Source: Paraliobacillus zengyii
GTDB taxonomy: Bacteria > Bacillota > Bacilli > Bacillales > Amphibacillaceae
Reading direction: 5' to 3'
Length of the DNA: 64,000 nt
Assembly: GCF_003268595.1 (NCBI RefSeq)
Contig: NZ_CP029797.1
Location: forward strand, 1,943,501-2,007,500
The notes under the pieces were generated by a model that was given only the letters and a program-made list of their open reading frames with translations, was not told where the DNA came from and did no database searches. Of the stretch, positions 52,283-64,000 are shown piece after piece (position 1 is the first letter of the stretch; each line of letters starts with the position of its first letter). The position numbers were made by a program, and so were the translations under genes.

Positions 52283-52693
52283 TTGAAAAAGGTTTTGTTT
52301 CTATTGCTTATCTCTATATTTTTAAGTGGATGTACACAAACTGAAACTGAAGTATTTAATTTTGAAGGTGAAAGTGATAATTGGAAGGTAATTTACACTG
52401 CGGAAATACTTGATGCACAAAAAGCGCAAACAAAGTTAAAAATACAATACATTGGTGAGGAATCAATTCCTGAAGAAGGTGAAGGTGGTTATACGCTGGA
52501 AACTAACAGTGACATAATGGGAGGAAGTATGTCACTAGATGATAAGGGTGTAGTAGAAATAGAAGGGCTTGCAGGTGATTGTAATGACTGTTTATATTTA
52601 TATGTCGATGAAAATGAAGATCTAACATCAAGTATAAGTTGGAACGGAAACATCGAGGAATTAAAACTATATAACGATGTAACCGTCGAGTAG
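52283..52693 (+). CDS. Small secreted lipoprotein
   Basis: 136 residues. TTG start with GGGGTGG. Signal KKVLFLLLISIFLSGC, lipidated Cys, then an acidic beta-rich domain (NFEGESDNWKVIYTAEIL). It contains one CNDC pair. Family not recognised; extracytoplasmic. Confidence 0.75.
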   Translation: MKKVLFLLLISIFLSGCTQTETEVFNFEGESDNWKVIYTAEILDAQKAQTKLKIQYIGEESIPEEGEGGYTLETNSDIMGGSMSLDDKGVVEIEGLAGDCNDCLYLYVDENEDLTSSISWNGNIEELKLYNDVTVE

Positions 52694-54142
<1,449 letters not shown>

Positions 54143-54159
54143 AACAACATGCTCCTTTG

Positions 54160-55419
<1,260 letters not shown>

Positions 55420-56184
55420 TTACTTGAAATAACGTTGCATATAGTGTCTAATAAGCTGATTAAATGAAAGCCAATTCTTTGTTGGTAATTGATGAAATGC
55501 ATTTGCAACAATAGTAATTTCGATATTCGAATTGTCTTGATAATACTTCTTATGCATGCGTACCCAGTAAGCGCGCTGGCCATATGCAAAAAGGCTTGGA
55601 CAGTTAATGTCATTAATCCAATCTCTCACATCATAGTGATACGTATCATTATAATATGCATACCAATGATCAATATTAGTCTTCATCGTATGGTCAAATA
55701 GTATATCTTTATATACCTTATTTCGTGCATTACTAAACGCCAATAGTTTAGCTAATTTTTCGGGATTCTTTTTAACCATATATAAACCAAATTTATACAT
55801 TAAATCTAATCCTAAAGAGCCTACTTTCGGATATGCTCCAGCAATCAAAAGGCCTTTTACTTTTTCAGGAAACGCATGAACAAAAGCATGTGCTATTGTA
55901 CCTCCTGCTGAATAGGCGCAGATAATCACCTCTCCTATTTGCTCCTTTAATAAAATCTGTCTAATCTCAATAACATATTGGTTGACAATATCATCACTTA
56001 AGATAGATGTAGAATTTCCATGCCCACTAAAATCTGGTATTAATAAATGAAATGCATCAGCCAATTTCTTCTGATTATCAAATATACGTCTCCCTAAACC
56101 TGGTGGGTGAATAAATAGAATCGGTACACCCTTCCCAAGGCTATCATAATAGACGATAGTATCATCGTATGTTACAGATTCCAT
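55420..56184 (-). CDS. Alpha/beta hydrolase
   Basis: 254 residues. ILFIHPPGLGRRIFDNQ (oxyanion), CAYSAGGTIAHAFVHA (nucleophile Ser elbow) and a terminal NAFHQLPTKNW (His). MhpC-like fold. Five bases downstream of the Rieske-containing gene on the same strand, so probably one operon. A 111-base gap with an AT-rich hairpin separates it from sqdB. Substrate not determinable. Confidence 0.85.
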   Translation of the reverse strand: MESVTYDDTIVYYDSLGKGVPILFIHPPGLGRRIFDNQKKLADAFHLLIPDFSGHGNSTSILSDDIVNQYVIEIRQILLKEQIGEVIICAYSAGGTIAHAFVHAFPEKVKGLLIAGAYPKVGSLGLDLMYKFGLYMVKKNPEKLAKLLAFSNARNKVYKDILFDHTMKTNIDHWYAYYNDTYHYDVRDWINDINCPSLFAYGQRAYWVRMHKKYYQDNSNIEITIVANAFHQLPTKNWLSFNQLIRHYMQRYFK

Positions 56185-56189
56185 TATAT

Positions 56190-57731
56190 TTACCTCTCTT
56201 CATTTGTTGGTATTTTTTTTAACGGTTTATGTGCCGGACCTTCAATTACTTCTCCATCTATAGTGAAACGCGATCCATGACAAGGACAATCCCATGTATG
56301 CTCTGCTTTATTCCAATTAACCTCACACTTCATATGTGTACAGGTGGTATCTATATGCTGTATCTTTCCTGAAGTATCGCGATATACGCCAATTCTTTTT
56401 CCATTCTCACGTATAATAGTAGCTCTATTCTCTTCTAATTCATTTAATTTATCTTCGGGAATTTCAAACTTTCCTTTAATCATATGCTTAGCTACATCTG
56501 TATTTGCTTTAATAAAATTCTTTACATCAGGATCAAAATCAAATCGTGATGGCTTAAATAAAGATATATACGGATTTTCTTTGTTTCGAATAGTGTCTGA
56601 TAGTATCATTGCGGCCGCTGTTCCACTTGTCATACCCCATTTACGATAACCAGTTGCAACAAGTACATTTGGTTCATTCGCTGTAACCGGTCCAATATAT
56701 GGTAGTTTATCTATTGTAGTCAAATCTTGAGCAGACCAACGATATTTATATGACTTTATTCCGAAATTTTCGTTCACAAATGTTTCCAACTCTTTATGAT
56801 GATCAAGCGTTTCCTTTTCCTGACCTGTTTTATGTCTTTCACCACCAATTAGCCAAACTTCCTCTCCTTTATTCATCGTTGTTCGAATAGATCTTGTTGG
56901 TTGCTCGGCATTAATATACATACCACCAGGAAATTTTTGATTAGTTGTAACGGCTATTAAATAAGAACGTTCAGGATGAATTCTAGAAAAATATAATCCC
57001 TTTTTATCATAAAAAGGATAATGAGAGGCAATCACGACGTGTTTACATGTTATTTTTTTCTTATCTTTTGTATGAATCGTTGGATTATCACCAAAATCTA
57101 TATTGGTTGCGGTTGTGTGTTCATAAATATCTACACCACTATCACTTATTGCTTTAATTAAATAATTCAAATAGTGTAGGGGATGAAACTGGGCTTGGTG
57201 TTTCATAACTAGTGCAGATTTCATTGGTATGTTTAACGGCATTTTTGATACGAGTTCCCCGTCAATTCCTAATTTTTGATAAGCATTATTTTCATCTTCT
57301 ATATTTTTTATCTTTTTTTCTGTATTTGTATAAATATATGCATCCTCTTCTGCATATTCACAAGAAATGTTATGCTTGACAACAGTATCCCTTATTTGTT
57401 GCTTCGCGTCCATTGCGGCTTGATAATATAATTTGGCTTTCTCTAAACCAAAGTGTTGGATTAGTTCATGATAAATCAAGCCATGTTGTGCAGTGACTTT
57501 TGCCGTTGTATAACCTGTTGTTCCACTTAAAATGGTATCAGCCTCTATTAATGCTATTTTATAACCTTCATTTCTTAGAAGATATGCTGTAGTAATACCA
57601 GTAATACCAGCACCTACAATTGCAACATCCACTTCTATGTCTTGTGTTAATTGCGTAAATGCAGGAAAAGCTGCAGTATTTCTCCAATATGACGCTGTTT
57701 CAGTAGGCACCTGATATGATTTTTGATCCAT
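56190..57731 (-). CDS. FAD-dependent oxidoreductase fused to a C-terminal Rieske domain
   Basis: 513 residues. The N-terminal DAO-type FAD fold has DVAIVGAGITGITTAYLL and TGYRKWGMTSGTAAA. The last 70 residues form a Rieske [2Fe-2S] site: CTHMKCEVNWNKAEHTWDCP and CHGSRFTIDGEVIEGPAHKP, giving CxH...CxxH. The two-domain layout matches YhfW of Bacillus. Electron acceptor or amine substrate unknown. Confidence 0.9.
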   Translation of the reverse strand: MDQKSYQVPTETASYWRNTAAFPAFTQLTQDIEVDVAIVGAGITGITTAYLLRNEGYKIALIEADTILSGTTGYTTAKVTAQHGLIYHELIQHFGLEKAKLYYQAAMDAKQQIRDTVVKHNISCEYAEEDAYIYTNTEKKIKNIEDENNAYQKLGIDGELVSKMPLNIPMKSALVMKHQAQFHPLHYLNYLIKAISDSGVDIYEHTTATNIDFGDNPTIHTKDKKKITCKHVVIASHYPFYDKKGLYFSRIHPERSYLIAVTTNQKFPGGMYINAEQPTRSIRTTMNKGEEVWLIGGERHKTGQEKETLDHHKELETFVNENFGIKSYKYRWSAQDLTTIDKLPYIGPVTANEPNVLVATGYRKWGMTSGTAAAMILSDTIRNKENPYISLFKPSRFDFDPDVKNFIKANTDVAKHMIKGKFEIPEDKLNELEENRATIIRENGKRIGVYRDTSGKIQHIDTTCTHMKCEVNWNKAEHTWDCPCHGSRFTIDGEVIEGPAHKPLKKIPTNEER

Positions 57732-57842
57732 TAGCCAAACCTCCTATAATTCATTTCGGTTATTATTCACTAGTAAGGTTGGATTCATGTAAAAAGCCTT
57801 AAATTTTAAAGTTCCAATTATTAGTTCAGTTAATTAAAACAG

Positions 57843-57885
57843 AAAAAAACACCTGTAACATCTTTAAGTGTTATAGGTGCCGATC
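57843..57885 (-). terminator. Terminator of U32 gene pair
   Basis: CACCTGTAACA and TGTTATAGGTG pair, with an A-run on the plus strand (T-run for the minus transcript). Confidence 0.75.
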
Positions 57886-57891
57886 TATTGT

Positions 57892-59124
57892 TTATTTACT
57901 TTTTCGCATCATATCGTAATAGCTTAACGGCTGATCTACTTTTATTTTCGTAATCATCAAGGCATGTTTTGCTCGATCAATAGATTTTCCGCTTTCATCC
58001 ATTATTTTCCTGATTTTCTGTTTAAAGTGATAGAAGTTAGGACCAAAAAATTCAATCTCATCACCAACCGCAAAACTATTGCGCTGTTGGATCGTTGCAA
58101 TCTGCGTTTTTTCGTCATAATTTAAAACAAGACCAGAGAAATCATATTTTTGAATCCGATCAGGCTTTCCAAATAACTGATCTTTTTCGGTTGGTTCCTT
58201 GTAATAAAATGCTGTGGTTAAAGAACGTTGTGCTGCTTTCCATATTTCATCTACCCAATTTGGGTCTAACTGATAGTTATCTGGATCTTCATAATACGTA
58301 TCAATAATCTCTCGATAGACATTTACAACAGTTGCTACATAGTGAATACTTTTCATTCGACCTTCAATTTTAAGACTATCCACACCGGCTGCTAATAAAT
58401 CTGGTAACTGTTCTACCATACTAAGATCTTGTGAACTCATGGTATATGCTTCATCCGTTTTATCCGTCACACTAATAGCACCATCGACACCATCTTCAAA
58501 TAAATCATATTTCCAACGACATGATTGTGCACAACCACCCCTATTTGCATCTCTTGCAGTCATATGATTAGATAAGACACATCGGCCAGAATACGAAATG
58601 CACATTGCACCGTGAATAAAGGATTCAATTTCAATATCAACCTTTTCTTTTATCTCTTTTATTTCTTCAAGGGAGACTTCACGCGCTAATACAACACGCG
58701 GAATACCTTCTTTTTTCCAAAATTCTACTGTACGCCAGTTAACAATTGAAGCTTGTGTACTAATATGAATTTCTAATTCAGGCGCTCCTTCTTTACATGC
58801 CTGAATTAAGGCAGGATCAGCAACAATAACTGCTGCAATACCTACTTCATATAACTTCTTAAAATACGCCTGTGCACCCACTAAATTTTCGTTGTGTGCA
58901 ATAATGTTAGCTGCGACATAAACTTTCGCTCCATATTGTTTGGCAAAAGCAACGCCTTCTTTCATATCTTCAAATGAAAAGTTTCCTGCTTTCGAACGTA
59001 AACCAAATTGTTTTCCACCAATATAAACAGCATCAGCACCATAGTGTATCGCGAATTTTAATTTTTCTAAATTACCTGCTGGTGCAAGTAATTCTGGCTT
59101 TTTAAGCTTTGTTTTCTTATGCAT
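57892..59124 (-). CDS. U32 family protein, TrhP2-like (YrrO)
   Basis: 410 residues. ELLAPAGNLEKLKFAIHYGA at the start and the U32 signature ESFIHGAMCISYSGRC, then the Cys pair of GGCAQSCRWKYDL, probably an iron-sulfur site. In Bacillus the pair of U32 proteins forms tRNA hydroxyuridine. ATG 59124 with AAGAGGTG; the longer reading includes the site. It begins 15 bases after its partner. Confidence 0.92.
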   Translation of the reverse strand: MHKKTKLKKPELLAPAGNLEKLKFAIHYGADAVYIGGKQFGLRSKAGNFSFEDMKEGVAFAKQYGAKVYVAANIIAHNENLVGAQAYFKKLYEVGIAAVIVADPALIQACKEGAPELEIHISTQASIVNWRTVEFWKKEGIPRVVLAREVSLEEIKEIKEKVDIEIESFIHGAMCISYSGRCVLSNHMTARDANRGGCAQSCRWKYDLFEDGVDGAISVTDKTDEAYTMSSQDLSMVEQLPDLLAAGVDSLKIEGRMKSIHYVATVVNVYREIIDTYYEDPDNYQLDPNWVDEIWKAAQRSLTTAFYYKEPTEKDQLFGKPDRIQKYDFSGLVLNYDEKTQIATIQQRNSFAVGDEIEFFGPNFYHFKQKIRKIMDESGKSIDRAKHALMITKIKVDQPLSYYDMMRKSK

Positions 59125-59139
59125 AAACGACACCTCTTA

Positions 59140-60066
59140 TTAATAAATCTGTTCTTTAAAGTAAAAACCAGTATGTAACTTTCGATCTTTTGGTTGAATT
59201 TTATATAAGCCTTGCTTCCAATCAGCCTTTTTAAAATGAAACGTTACCGGATCTTCGAGATATAAGTCTACTGCTTTACGATACATTTGCACTACAGCTA
59301 TGTTGTATACTCTGCTCTTGAGTAAGCCATTGATACGCAAACCATCAATCTTAGCGTCTAAGACGTGATCTAATTGTTCAATCATACATAAATCTTCATT
59401 ACTCATAATGTGTGTTCCATTCTCATCCTCATAGACAGGATAATGTGTAGCTTCTATTTTTCTTTCTTTTAAGTAAAAAGATAAATCACTATCATAAGGT
59501 AAATCTACATGTGAATAGTAATTACGAACAAGTTTTCGTTTAGAATGAAAAATACATGTCATACCGTGAACTTGTACTTCAATTGGAAAGGTAAGTTCAT
59601 TCTTGATGTCCTTAATTTCATTTAAGGTTAGTTCATTAGATAAAATTGCACGTTTGATACCTTTTTGATGCCAATAGCGTAAAGTTTGGTAATTAGTTGA
59701 TAATGTTTCTGGATTCCATGTGATTGGAATAACGTATTTAAATTCATCCATAACAGTAAATATAGAAGGATCTCCACAAATAATCCCGTCAACCTGCAGT
59801 TCTACCAACTGTTTTATATAAGCTGGTAAAGTTGCTAGAATTTCATTATGAAAAATCGCATTCACTAGAATATATACTTTTTTATTCACCTGATGAAGGT
59901 ATTGAGTCGCTTCTGCTAAAGCATCTATGGAAAAATCGCCAGCTACACGTAATCCATAACGTTGATGCCCAATAATGATTGCGTCAGCTCCTGCATCAGC
60001 TAATGCCTTAACTTCTACTATATCCCTTGCTGTAGCAAGTAGCTCTGGTTGATAAGATTTCTTCAT
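59140..60066 (-). CDS. U32 family protein, TrhP1-like (YrrN)
   Basis: 308 residues. PELLATARDIVEVKALADAG at the start and IQVHGMTC-like EVQVHGMTCIFHSKRKLVRN in place of the full U32 signature; several cysteines of the partner are missing, as is usual for the short subunit. Forms a complex or pathway pair with the 57892 gene for 5-hydroxyuridine in tRNA. Confidence 0.9.
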   Translation of the reverse strand: MKKSYQPELLATARDIVEVKALADAGADAIIIGHQRYGLRVAGDFSIDALAEATQYLHQVNKKVYILVNAIFHNEILATLPAYIKQLVELQVDGIICGDPSIFTVMDEFKYVIPITWNPETLSTNYQTLRYWHQKGIKRAILSNELTLNEIKDIKNELTFPIEVQVHGMTCIFHSKRKLVRNYYSHVDLPYDSDLSFYLKERKIEATHYPVYEDENGTHIMSNEDLCMIEQLDHVLDAKIDGLRINGLLKSRVYNIAVVQMYRKAVDLYLEDPVTFHFKKADWKQGLYKIQPKDRKLHTGFYFKEQIY

Positions 60067-60155
60067 TTTTTCACCTCAAAATACAGTCTACAGTAGATTA
60101 TGACTGATTTTGAAATTCCATCAGTGATCTTTATCACAAATAAATATACTTTTCA

Positions 60156-61142
60156 TTACTTTTGGTTTATATCTTGGTAGCTGGGTTGACCAAATAAAGA
60201 ACTTGCTTGCTTTACAGCACGTATAATTGCTTGTTCTACTACTTCTACCGCGAGCATACCAACAATATTTAAATCCACATCTACTTGATTCGAAGTCATT
60301 GCGAATAACGTATCGCCATCTACTAAAGTATGAGAAGGTCGCATTGTTCTAGCCATACCATCGTGGGCGATAGATGCTATTTTATTCATTTCTGCTTTAC
60401 TAGCTTTCGCATTCGTTAGTATGCTGCCGATTGATGTATTACTTGAAAAACGATTTGTTGTGCTCTCTAACTGTTTCAGTAATTGTTTCTCCGTATTTAA
60501 ATACACACCTTGTTCTCGGTCAAATATACCAGCTAAAATCTCATTTGTACTCGGATCAATAATATCACCAAAACTATTGACTGCAATAACAGCTCCTATT
60601 TTTAAGTCTCCTATTTGAATAGCATAAGTACCAACTCCACTCTTCATGCTGTAAGAAGGTCCAAGGCATTTCCCAACAGTTGCCCCCATTCCTGCTCCAA
60701 CATTTCCTTGTGCATGATCACGCATGTCATATTCACTGTTCAGACATGCTTGGTATCCCATTTTCGCATCAGGACGAATATTCACTTCACCAATTGCTAG
60801 ATCAAACAGAATCGCTCCTGGAACAATTGGTACCTTTGCAACTTGCACGTCAAAACCTATTTTTCTCTCTTCTAGATAATGCATTATGCCAGTTCCGACT
60901 TCCAGACCATAAGCACTCCCACCGCTTAAAAAAATAGCATGGACTTGGTCAACTAAGTTTTCTGATTTTAATAAATCAGTTTCTCGTGTACCAGGTGAAC
61001 CACCTCGAACATCTACTCCTGTAACCGCACCTTTCTCAGAAATAATTACGGTACAGCCAGTAGCTGCTTTCTCATTTTGAGCATGACCAATTTTAAATGC
61101 GTCTATTTCGTTCATAGTAATTTCAATAATATTATGATGCAT
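60156..61142 (-). CDS. P1/S58-family peptidase (DmpA-like)
   Basis: 328 residues. GGSPGTRETDLLKSENLVDQ and FLSGGSAYGLEVGTGIM are conserved, and GTYAIQIGDLKIGAVIAVNS includes the autocleavage-site region (Ser in VNSFGD). These N-terminal-nucleophile enzymes are aminopeptidases or amidohydrolases on beta- or D-peptides. ATG 61142 with GAGGAGGAA. No operon. Confidence 0.85.
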   Translation of the reverse strand: MHHNIIEITMNEIDAFKIGHAQNEKAATGCTVIISEKGAVTGVDVRGGSPGTRETDLLKSENLVDQVHAIFLSGGSAYGLEVGTGIMHYLEERKIGFDVQVAKVPIVPGAILFDLAIGEVNIRPDAKMGYQACLNSEYDMRDHAQGNVGAGMGATVGKCLGPSYSMKSGVGTYAIQIGDLKIGAVIAVNSFGDIIDPSTNEILAGIFDREQGVYLNTEKQLLKQLESTTNRFSSNTSIGSILTNAKASKAEMNKIASIAHDGMARTMRPSHTLVDGDTLFAMTSNQVDVDLNIVGMLAVEVVEQAIIRAVKQASSLFGQPSYQDINQK

Positions 61143-61231
61143 TATAGTTCCTCCTCGATTTTTGATAAAAATTAGTTTAAATTGTTGATATAAAGTAAAT
61201 AGTTAAATAACAACTGATATGGGGTGATAAT

Positions 61232-61510
61232 ATGAGTAAATTAGGAGCACACATGCTTGTTAGTGGCGTCGTACAAGGTGTAGGCTTTCGCGCTACAACC
61301 CAAATGAAGGCAACTGAAATGGGAGTTAACGGTTGGGTGAAGAATTTAGCAGATGGTAGGGTTGAAATTGAAGCAGAAGCAGAAGTCGAAACCTTATATG
61401 AGTTCATTGATTTGATTAAAAAAGGTCCAAGAAAATTTATTAAAGTAGATCACGTAGAACTGACAACGTATGAGAAATTAAATGACTTTCAGAATTTTAA
61501 AGTCGTGTAG
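61232..61510 (+). CDS. acyP: Acylphosphatase
   Basis: 92 residues. VSGVVQGVGFRATTQMKA with the catalytic Arg and VNGWVKNLADGRVEIEAE with the Asn are diagnostic. Hydrolyses acyl phosphates. ATG 61232 preceded by GGGGTGAT. Confidence 0.96.
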   Translation: MSKLGAHMLVSGVVQGVGFRATTQMKATEMGVNGWVKNLADGRVEIEAEAEVETLYEFIDLIKKGPRKFIKVDHVELTTYEKLNDFQNFKVV

Positions 61511-61511
61511 A

Positions 61512-61556
61512 TAAAAAAGCCGTAATTTCACAATCTGAAATTAGCGGCTTTTTATC
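61512..61556. terminator. Bidirectional terminator
   Basis: AAAAAGCCGTAATTTC and GAAATTAGCGGCTTTTT form a hairpin between acylphosphatase and ferredoxin genes. Confidence 0.88.
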
Positions 61557-61564
61557 TATTCTGT

Positions 61565-61804
61565 CTATTTCTCTTCAAAGAATTTACGATTCAAAGCAAT
61601 ATAATCATGTTCCTTATCTGGAACTTCATCTTCCATATAAATTGCCTCTACTGGACAAACCGCTTCACACGCTCCACAATCAATACAAATATCTGGATCG
61701 ATATAGAACATATCTTTTCCTTCTTCTATACAATCAACAGGGCAAACTTCTTCACATTCGCCTGCTTTCTCTTCTATACACGGTGACGTTATTACAAAAG
61801 CCAA
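61565..61804 (-). CDS. Ferredoxin with 4Fe-4S motifs
   Basis: 79 residues. CxxxC-type CPVDCIEEGKDMF, then CIDCGACEAVCPVEAIY, the standard CxxCxxCxxxCP site, plus further Cys near the N-terminus that may complete a second cluster. A bacillar 7Fe/8Fe-type ferredoxin, electron carrier. Confidence 0.92.
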   Translation of the reverse strand: MAFVITSPCIEEKAGECEEVCPVDCIEEGKDMFYIDPDICIDCGACEAVCPVEAIYMEDEVPDKEHDYIALNRKFFEEK

Positions 61805-61902
61805 AAATTACTCCTCCTTTAAAACATTCTTACTGTGTTATCATATCACAAATACATAATCTACCCAATGTATTTCATGCATCCAGCTAACTGAAATTCA
61901 CT

Positions 61903-62448
61903 TTACCATACATGTTCAACGGCATACTTATCTGCTTCTTTTTGAATAACAAATACATCAGGAGTTGTTAGCATCTTCCAGTTAATAAAGCCGAATTCTT
62001 TTTCAAATTGTGATAGTAATATCGTTAATAAATTACCATGGGTAACAATAGCAATATGTTCATGTTCTTCATCTTTTAGTGCTTGATGTAAGACTTCCAA
62101 ACCTCTTTTTAGTGCATCATTGGAAGATTCACCACCAGGTAATCGAAAATCAAAGTTAGAAAACGATGTCTCCAACACATCAATCCAGTCATCTATTGGT
62201 TCATTACTTAATATTCTTTCTTGTAAGCGACGATCCTTTTCAATTGAGATATGGTGTTCATCTGCATAAGGTTTAATGGTTTCTATTGCACGCATAAATG
62301 GACTGGATATAATCCTGTCCAATTTAATTGGTTGTTTATTTAAAAATGCAGCTAAACGATGTGCTTGATTGACACCACTTTGTGTTAGTGGTGAATCTTT
62401 ATGTTGCCCTTCTGCCTGACAATGACGAATTAATATAAGTTGTTTCAC
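61903..62448 (-). CDS. Histidine phosphatase family protein
   Basis: 181 residues. LIRHCQAEGQ is the RHxxxE active site and AIVTHGNLL the second His. A phosphoglycerate-mutase-like phosphatase; substrate unknown. Confidence 0.9.
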   Translation of the reverse strand: MKQLILIRHCQAEGQHKDSPLTQSGVNQAHRLAAFLNKQPIKLDRIISSPFMRAIETIKPYADEHHISIEKDRRLQERILSNEPIDDWIDVLETSFSNFDFRLPGGESSNDALKRGLEVLHQALKDEEHEHIAIVTHGNLLTILLSQFEKEFGFINWKMLTTPDVFVIQKEADKYAVEHVW

Positions 62449-62546
62449 TACATCATCTCCTAAAAAGGGTTCAGTCTATTATTATACATAAATAGTGGAA
62501 ACACAAGTCTGATAAGTAAGTCTATTTTGATTATTTATAATTAATT

Positions 62547-62750
62547 TCATTTTTCTGTGAAATACTCTTTCCTAAAACCACCAATACGATTCGTATTATC
62601 TATTATAAAATAGAATTCGTCTGTTTCATTTTTAACGTCGTACACTTTCTCAGGTGTTAAGACATGATTGACTACAAACTTTTTTGCATCTGCATGTACG
62701 CATTTGATTTGTTTTACTGTTACGTTATTTTCCCAATTTAAATGGATCAT
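62547..62750 (-). CDS. DUF6501-type small protein
   Basis: 67 residues: MIHLNWENNVTVKQIKCVHA, then KFVVNHVLTPEKVYDVKNET, and FYFIIDNTNRIGGFRKEYF. Start ATG 62750 with GAAGGGAG. Resembles the DUF6501 family of bacilli; small beta domain. Confidence 0.7.
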   Translation of the reverse strand: MIHLNWENNVTVKQIKCVHADAKKFVVNHVLTPEKVYDVKNETDEFYFIIDNTNRIGGFRKEYFTEK

Positions 62751-62827
62751 GTTTGCACTCCCTTCTTCTATCTCTAAGTAAAGCACTTTACTCTCTTAGT
62801 TTATCACGTTTTCTATTAAAAAATAAG

Positions 62828-63886
62828 CTATTGATTTCTAGATTGGACAAACTTTGGTAAAATCAGTTGAATGATAAAGGGTACTAATAGAACAATAGTG
62901 AGTAATCGAATCGTTTGCAAGGAGCTAACAATGGAAGAATCACCACCAACTGACTGAGCAGTTAGAGCCATTTCAATTAAACCTCCAGGTGCAAAACTTA
63001 GTATAGCAGTAGCTAGATCCACCGCTGTCAACATGCTAAATATATACCCAAAACTACCCGCCACTATTATTAGAAAAACGGAAAGCAAAAAGTAATACAA
63101 GGCGAATTTCCCTGCCTTTTGTATATCTTTTAATGAGATCGAGTAACCAAGATAAATACCTAAAGTAAGTTGTGCAAAAATATAGAATACATTTGGTAAG
63201 ATAAATAATTGAATGGGCAGCATTTGCAAGATACCGACTAGTATCATTGGAATAATAACAAGTGCTGCTGGTACTTTTTTCTCAAATCTAAAAGCTATAA
63301 AATAAATGACTACATATAATGCTACTGTCCATAGCGGACCTTGGTTAACAACAACAGCTGATTGCAAAGTAGTTGAATTGACAGGTATAAAATAATGTGA
63401 TGCTACAAAGGGAACGATTAGTAGAACAGACAACAAACGAATGGTGTGAAAAATAGTCACTAGTCCAGTATTACCCTTTACTGACTCACTTAATGCGATA
63501 ATTGCCGATAAACCACCTGGAATACTACCAAGCATACTCGTAATCGGGTCAATAGGTAACCATTTCGACAATAAATAGGCAGCTATTAAGCTAATAGCAA
63601 TCAACAAAAGCGTAAATAAACCATAAGGAATGATATAAGGCATTACATCAGTGAATGTCGTAGCTGTAAAGGTTGTACCAATCTGAATTCCCATTATAGT
63701 AAAACTTACTTTACGTAAAGGTAAAGAAGCTTGGACCTCTATTCGTGTAACTGTTTGAACTGCAAAAATACCTATTAATGGACCTAATATCCACGGTAAC
63801 GGAACATGAAGCCACGTAAATAATAAACCAATAATGACCCCCACTAGGTAACCTGTTCCTAAACGTTTTATGTAAGGCAATGTCAT
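62828..63886 (-). CDS. AbrB-type (ammonia monooxygenase-like) membrane protein
   Basis: 352 residues, about ten helices with internal duplication: GTFTATTFTDVMPYIIPYGL half repeats in VGGDSSIVSSLQTIRLLTIV. LGSIPGGLSAIIALSE and FAPGGLIEMALTAQSVGG are the two repeat signatures. The Pfam name AbrB is unrelated to the regulator of that name. Possibly a transporter. Confidence 0.85.
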   Translation of the reverse strand: MTLPYIKRLGTGYLVGVIIGLLFTWLHVPLPWILGPLIGIFAVQTVTRIEVQASLPLRKVSFTIMGIQIGTTFTATTFTDVMPYIIPYGLFTLLLIAISLIAAYLLSKWLPIDPITSMLGSIPGGLSAIIALSESVKGNTGLVTIFHTIRLLSVLLIVPFVASHYFIPVNSTTLQSAVVVNQGPLWTVALYVVIYFIAFRFEKKVPAALVIIPMILVGILQMLPIQLFILPNVFYIFAQLTLGIYLGYSISLKDIQKAGKFALYYFLLSVFLIIVAGSFGYIFSMLTAVDLATAILSFAPGGLIEMALTAQSVGGDSSIVSSLQTIRLLTIVLLVPFIIQLILPKFVQSRNQ

Positions 63887-63930
63887 AGAAATCCTTCTCT
63901 CAATCAGTTCAATATTAGTTTATTATAAAT

Positions 63931-63977
63931 AAAATGACCTCCTACCACAAAAGTAGCATGAGGTCATTGGTCTTATT
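63931..63977. terminator. Hairpin near window end
   Basis: AAAATGACCTC and GAGGTCATTGG pair across a 20-base loop. It probably terminates a gene lying outside the window. Confidence 0.65.
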
Positions 63978-64000
63978 TAAAAAAGGCTGTTAGATATCCA

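Overview
The window is low-GC, densely packed DNA from an endospore-forming member of the Bacillaceae. Spore-associated genes (coat F-like, YjcZ-type peptides, a Gly/Pro/Tyr-rich coat-like protein, sporulation-type CATAnnnTA promoters), the paired U32 genes, a queCDE operon under a preQ1 riboswitch and the DUF2512/DUF3231/DUF5412/DUF4181 families all point there. The mevalonate genes and the gene mix suggest a halotolerant relative of Virgibacillus, Oceanobacillus or Gracilibacillus, but the genus cannot be fixed from the sequence alone.

Layout. 1-9.1 kb: end of a CydC-like ABC protein, a TPP riboswitch with tenA, a nonsense-mutated coat F-like gene, a zinc alcohol dehydrogenase, two manganese catalases flanking an amino-acid permease and a LysE exporter, and a Cys-rich copper-binding-type protein. 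9.3-15.4 kb: a divergent MurE-like ligase, a PspC peptide, an SGNH hydrolase, two YjcZ peptides, preQ1 riboswitch-queCDE, and uppP. 15.4-23.3 kb: an accessory stretch with a tyrosine recombinase, a frameshifted acetyltransferase, YitT, a vanadium-haloperoxidase/PAP2 enzyme, a CdsA-like protein and duplicated spore peptides. 23.3-26.8 kb: an epimerase-phnD-phnE-phnC-deacetylase run.

26.8-36 kb is a selenium island. It has selD encoding an in-frame selenocysteine, a glycosyltransferase resembling the selenosugar synthase SenB, tRNA-Sec, selB, a hidden SelW/Rdx-like CxxU selenoprotein, selA and an Old Yellow Enzyme. Both UGA codons are followed by a hairpin with the same GUU triloop. The module can make selenophosphate (SelD), charge and convert Ser-tRNA-Sec (SelA) and decode UGA (SelB), and it carries one client protein of its own.

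36-40.5 kb holds the upper mevalonate pathway (thiolase, HMG-CoA synthase, HMG-CoA reductase). 40.7-52.7 kb is a mixed region with broken genes, a c-di-GMP-I riboswitch with terminator ahead of an HD-GYP gene, and several small membrane proteins. 53-55.3 kb encodes UDP-sulfoquinovose synthase and a matching glycosyltransferase, a predicted sulfolipid (SQDG) pathway in a non-phototroph. The rest carries an FAD/Rieske oxidoreductase, the U32 pair (tRNA hydroxylation), a P1 peptidase, acylphosphatase, ferredoxin, a phosphatase and an AbrB-type membrane protein.

Recurring oddities are loss-of-function changes (three internal stops in two genes, two candidate homopolymer frameshifts) and three genes whose best start is a non-standard codon (ATC twice, CTG once). 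All calls are from reading the sequence; no database search was run.
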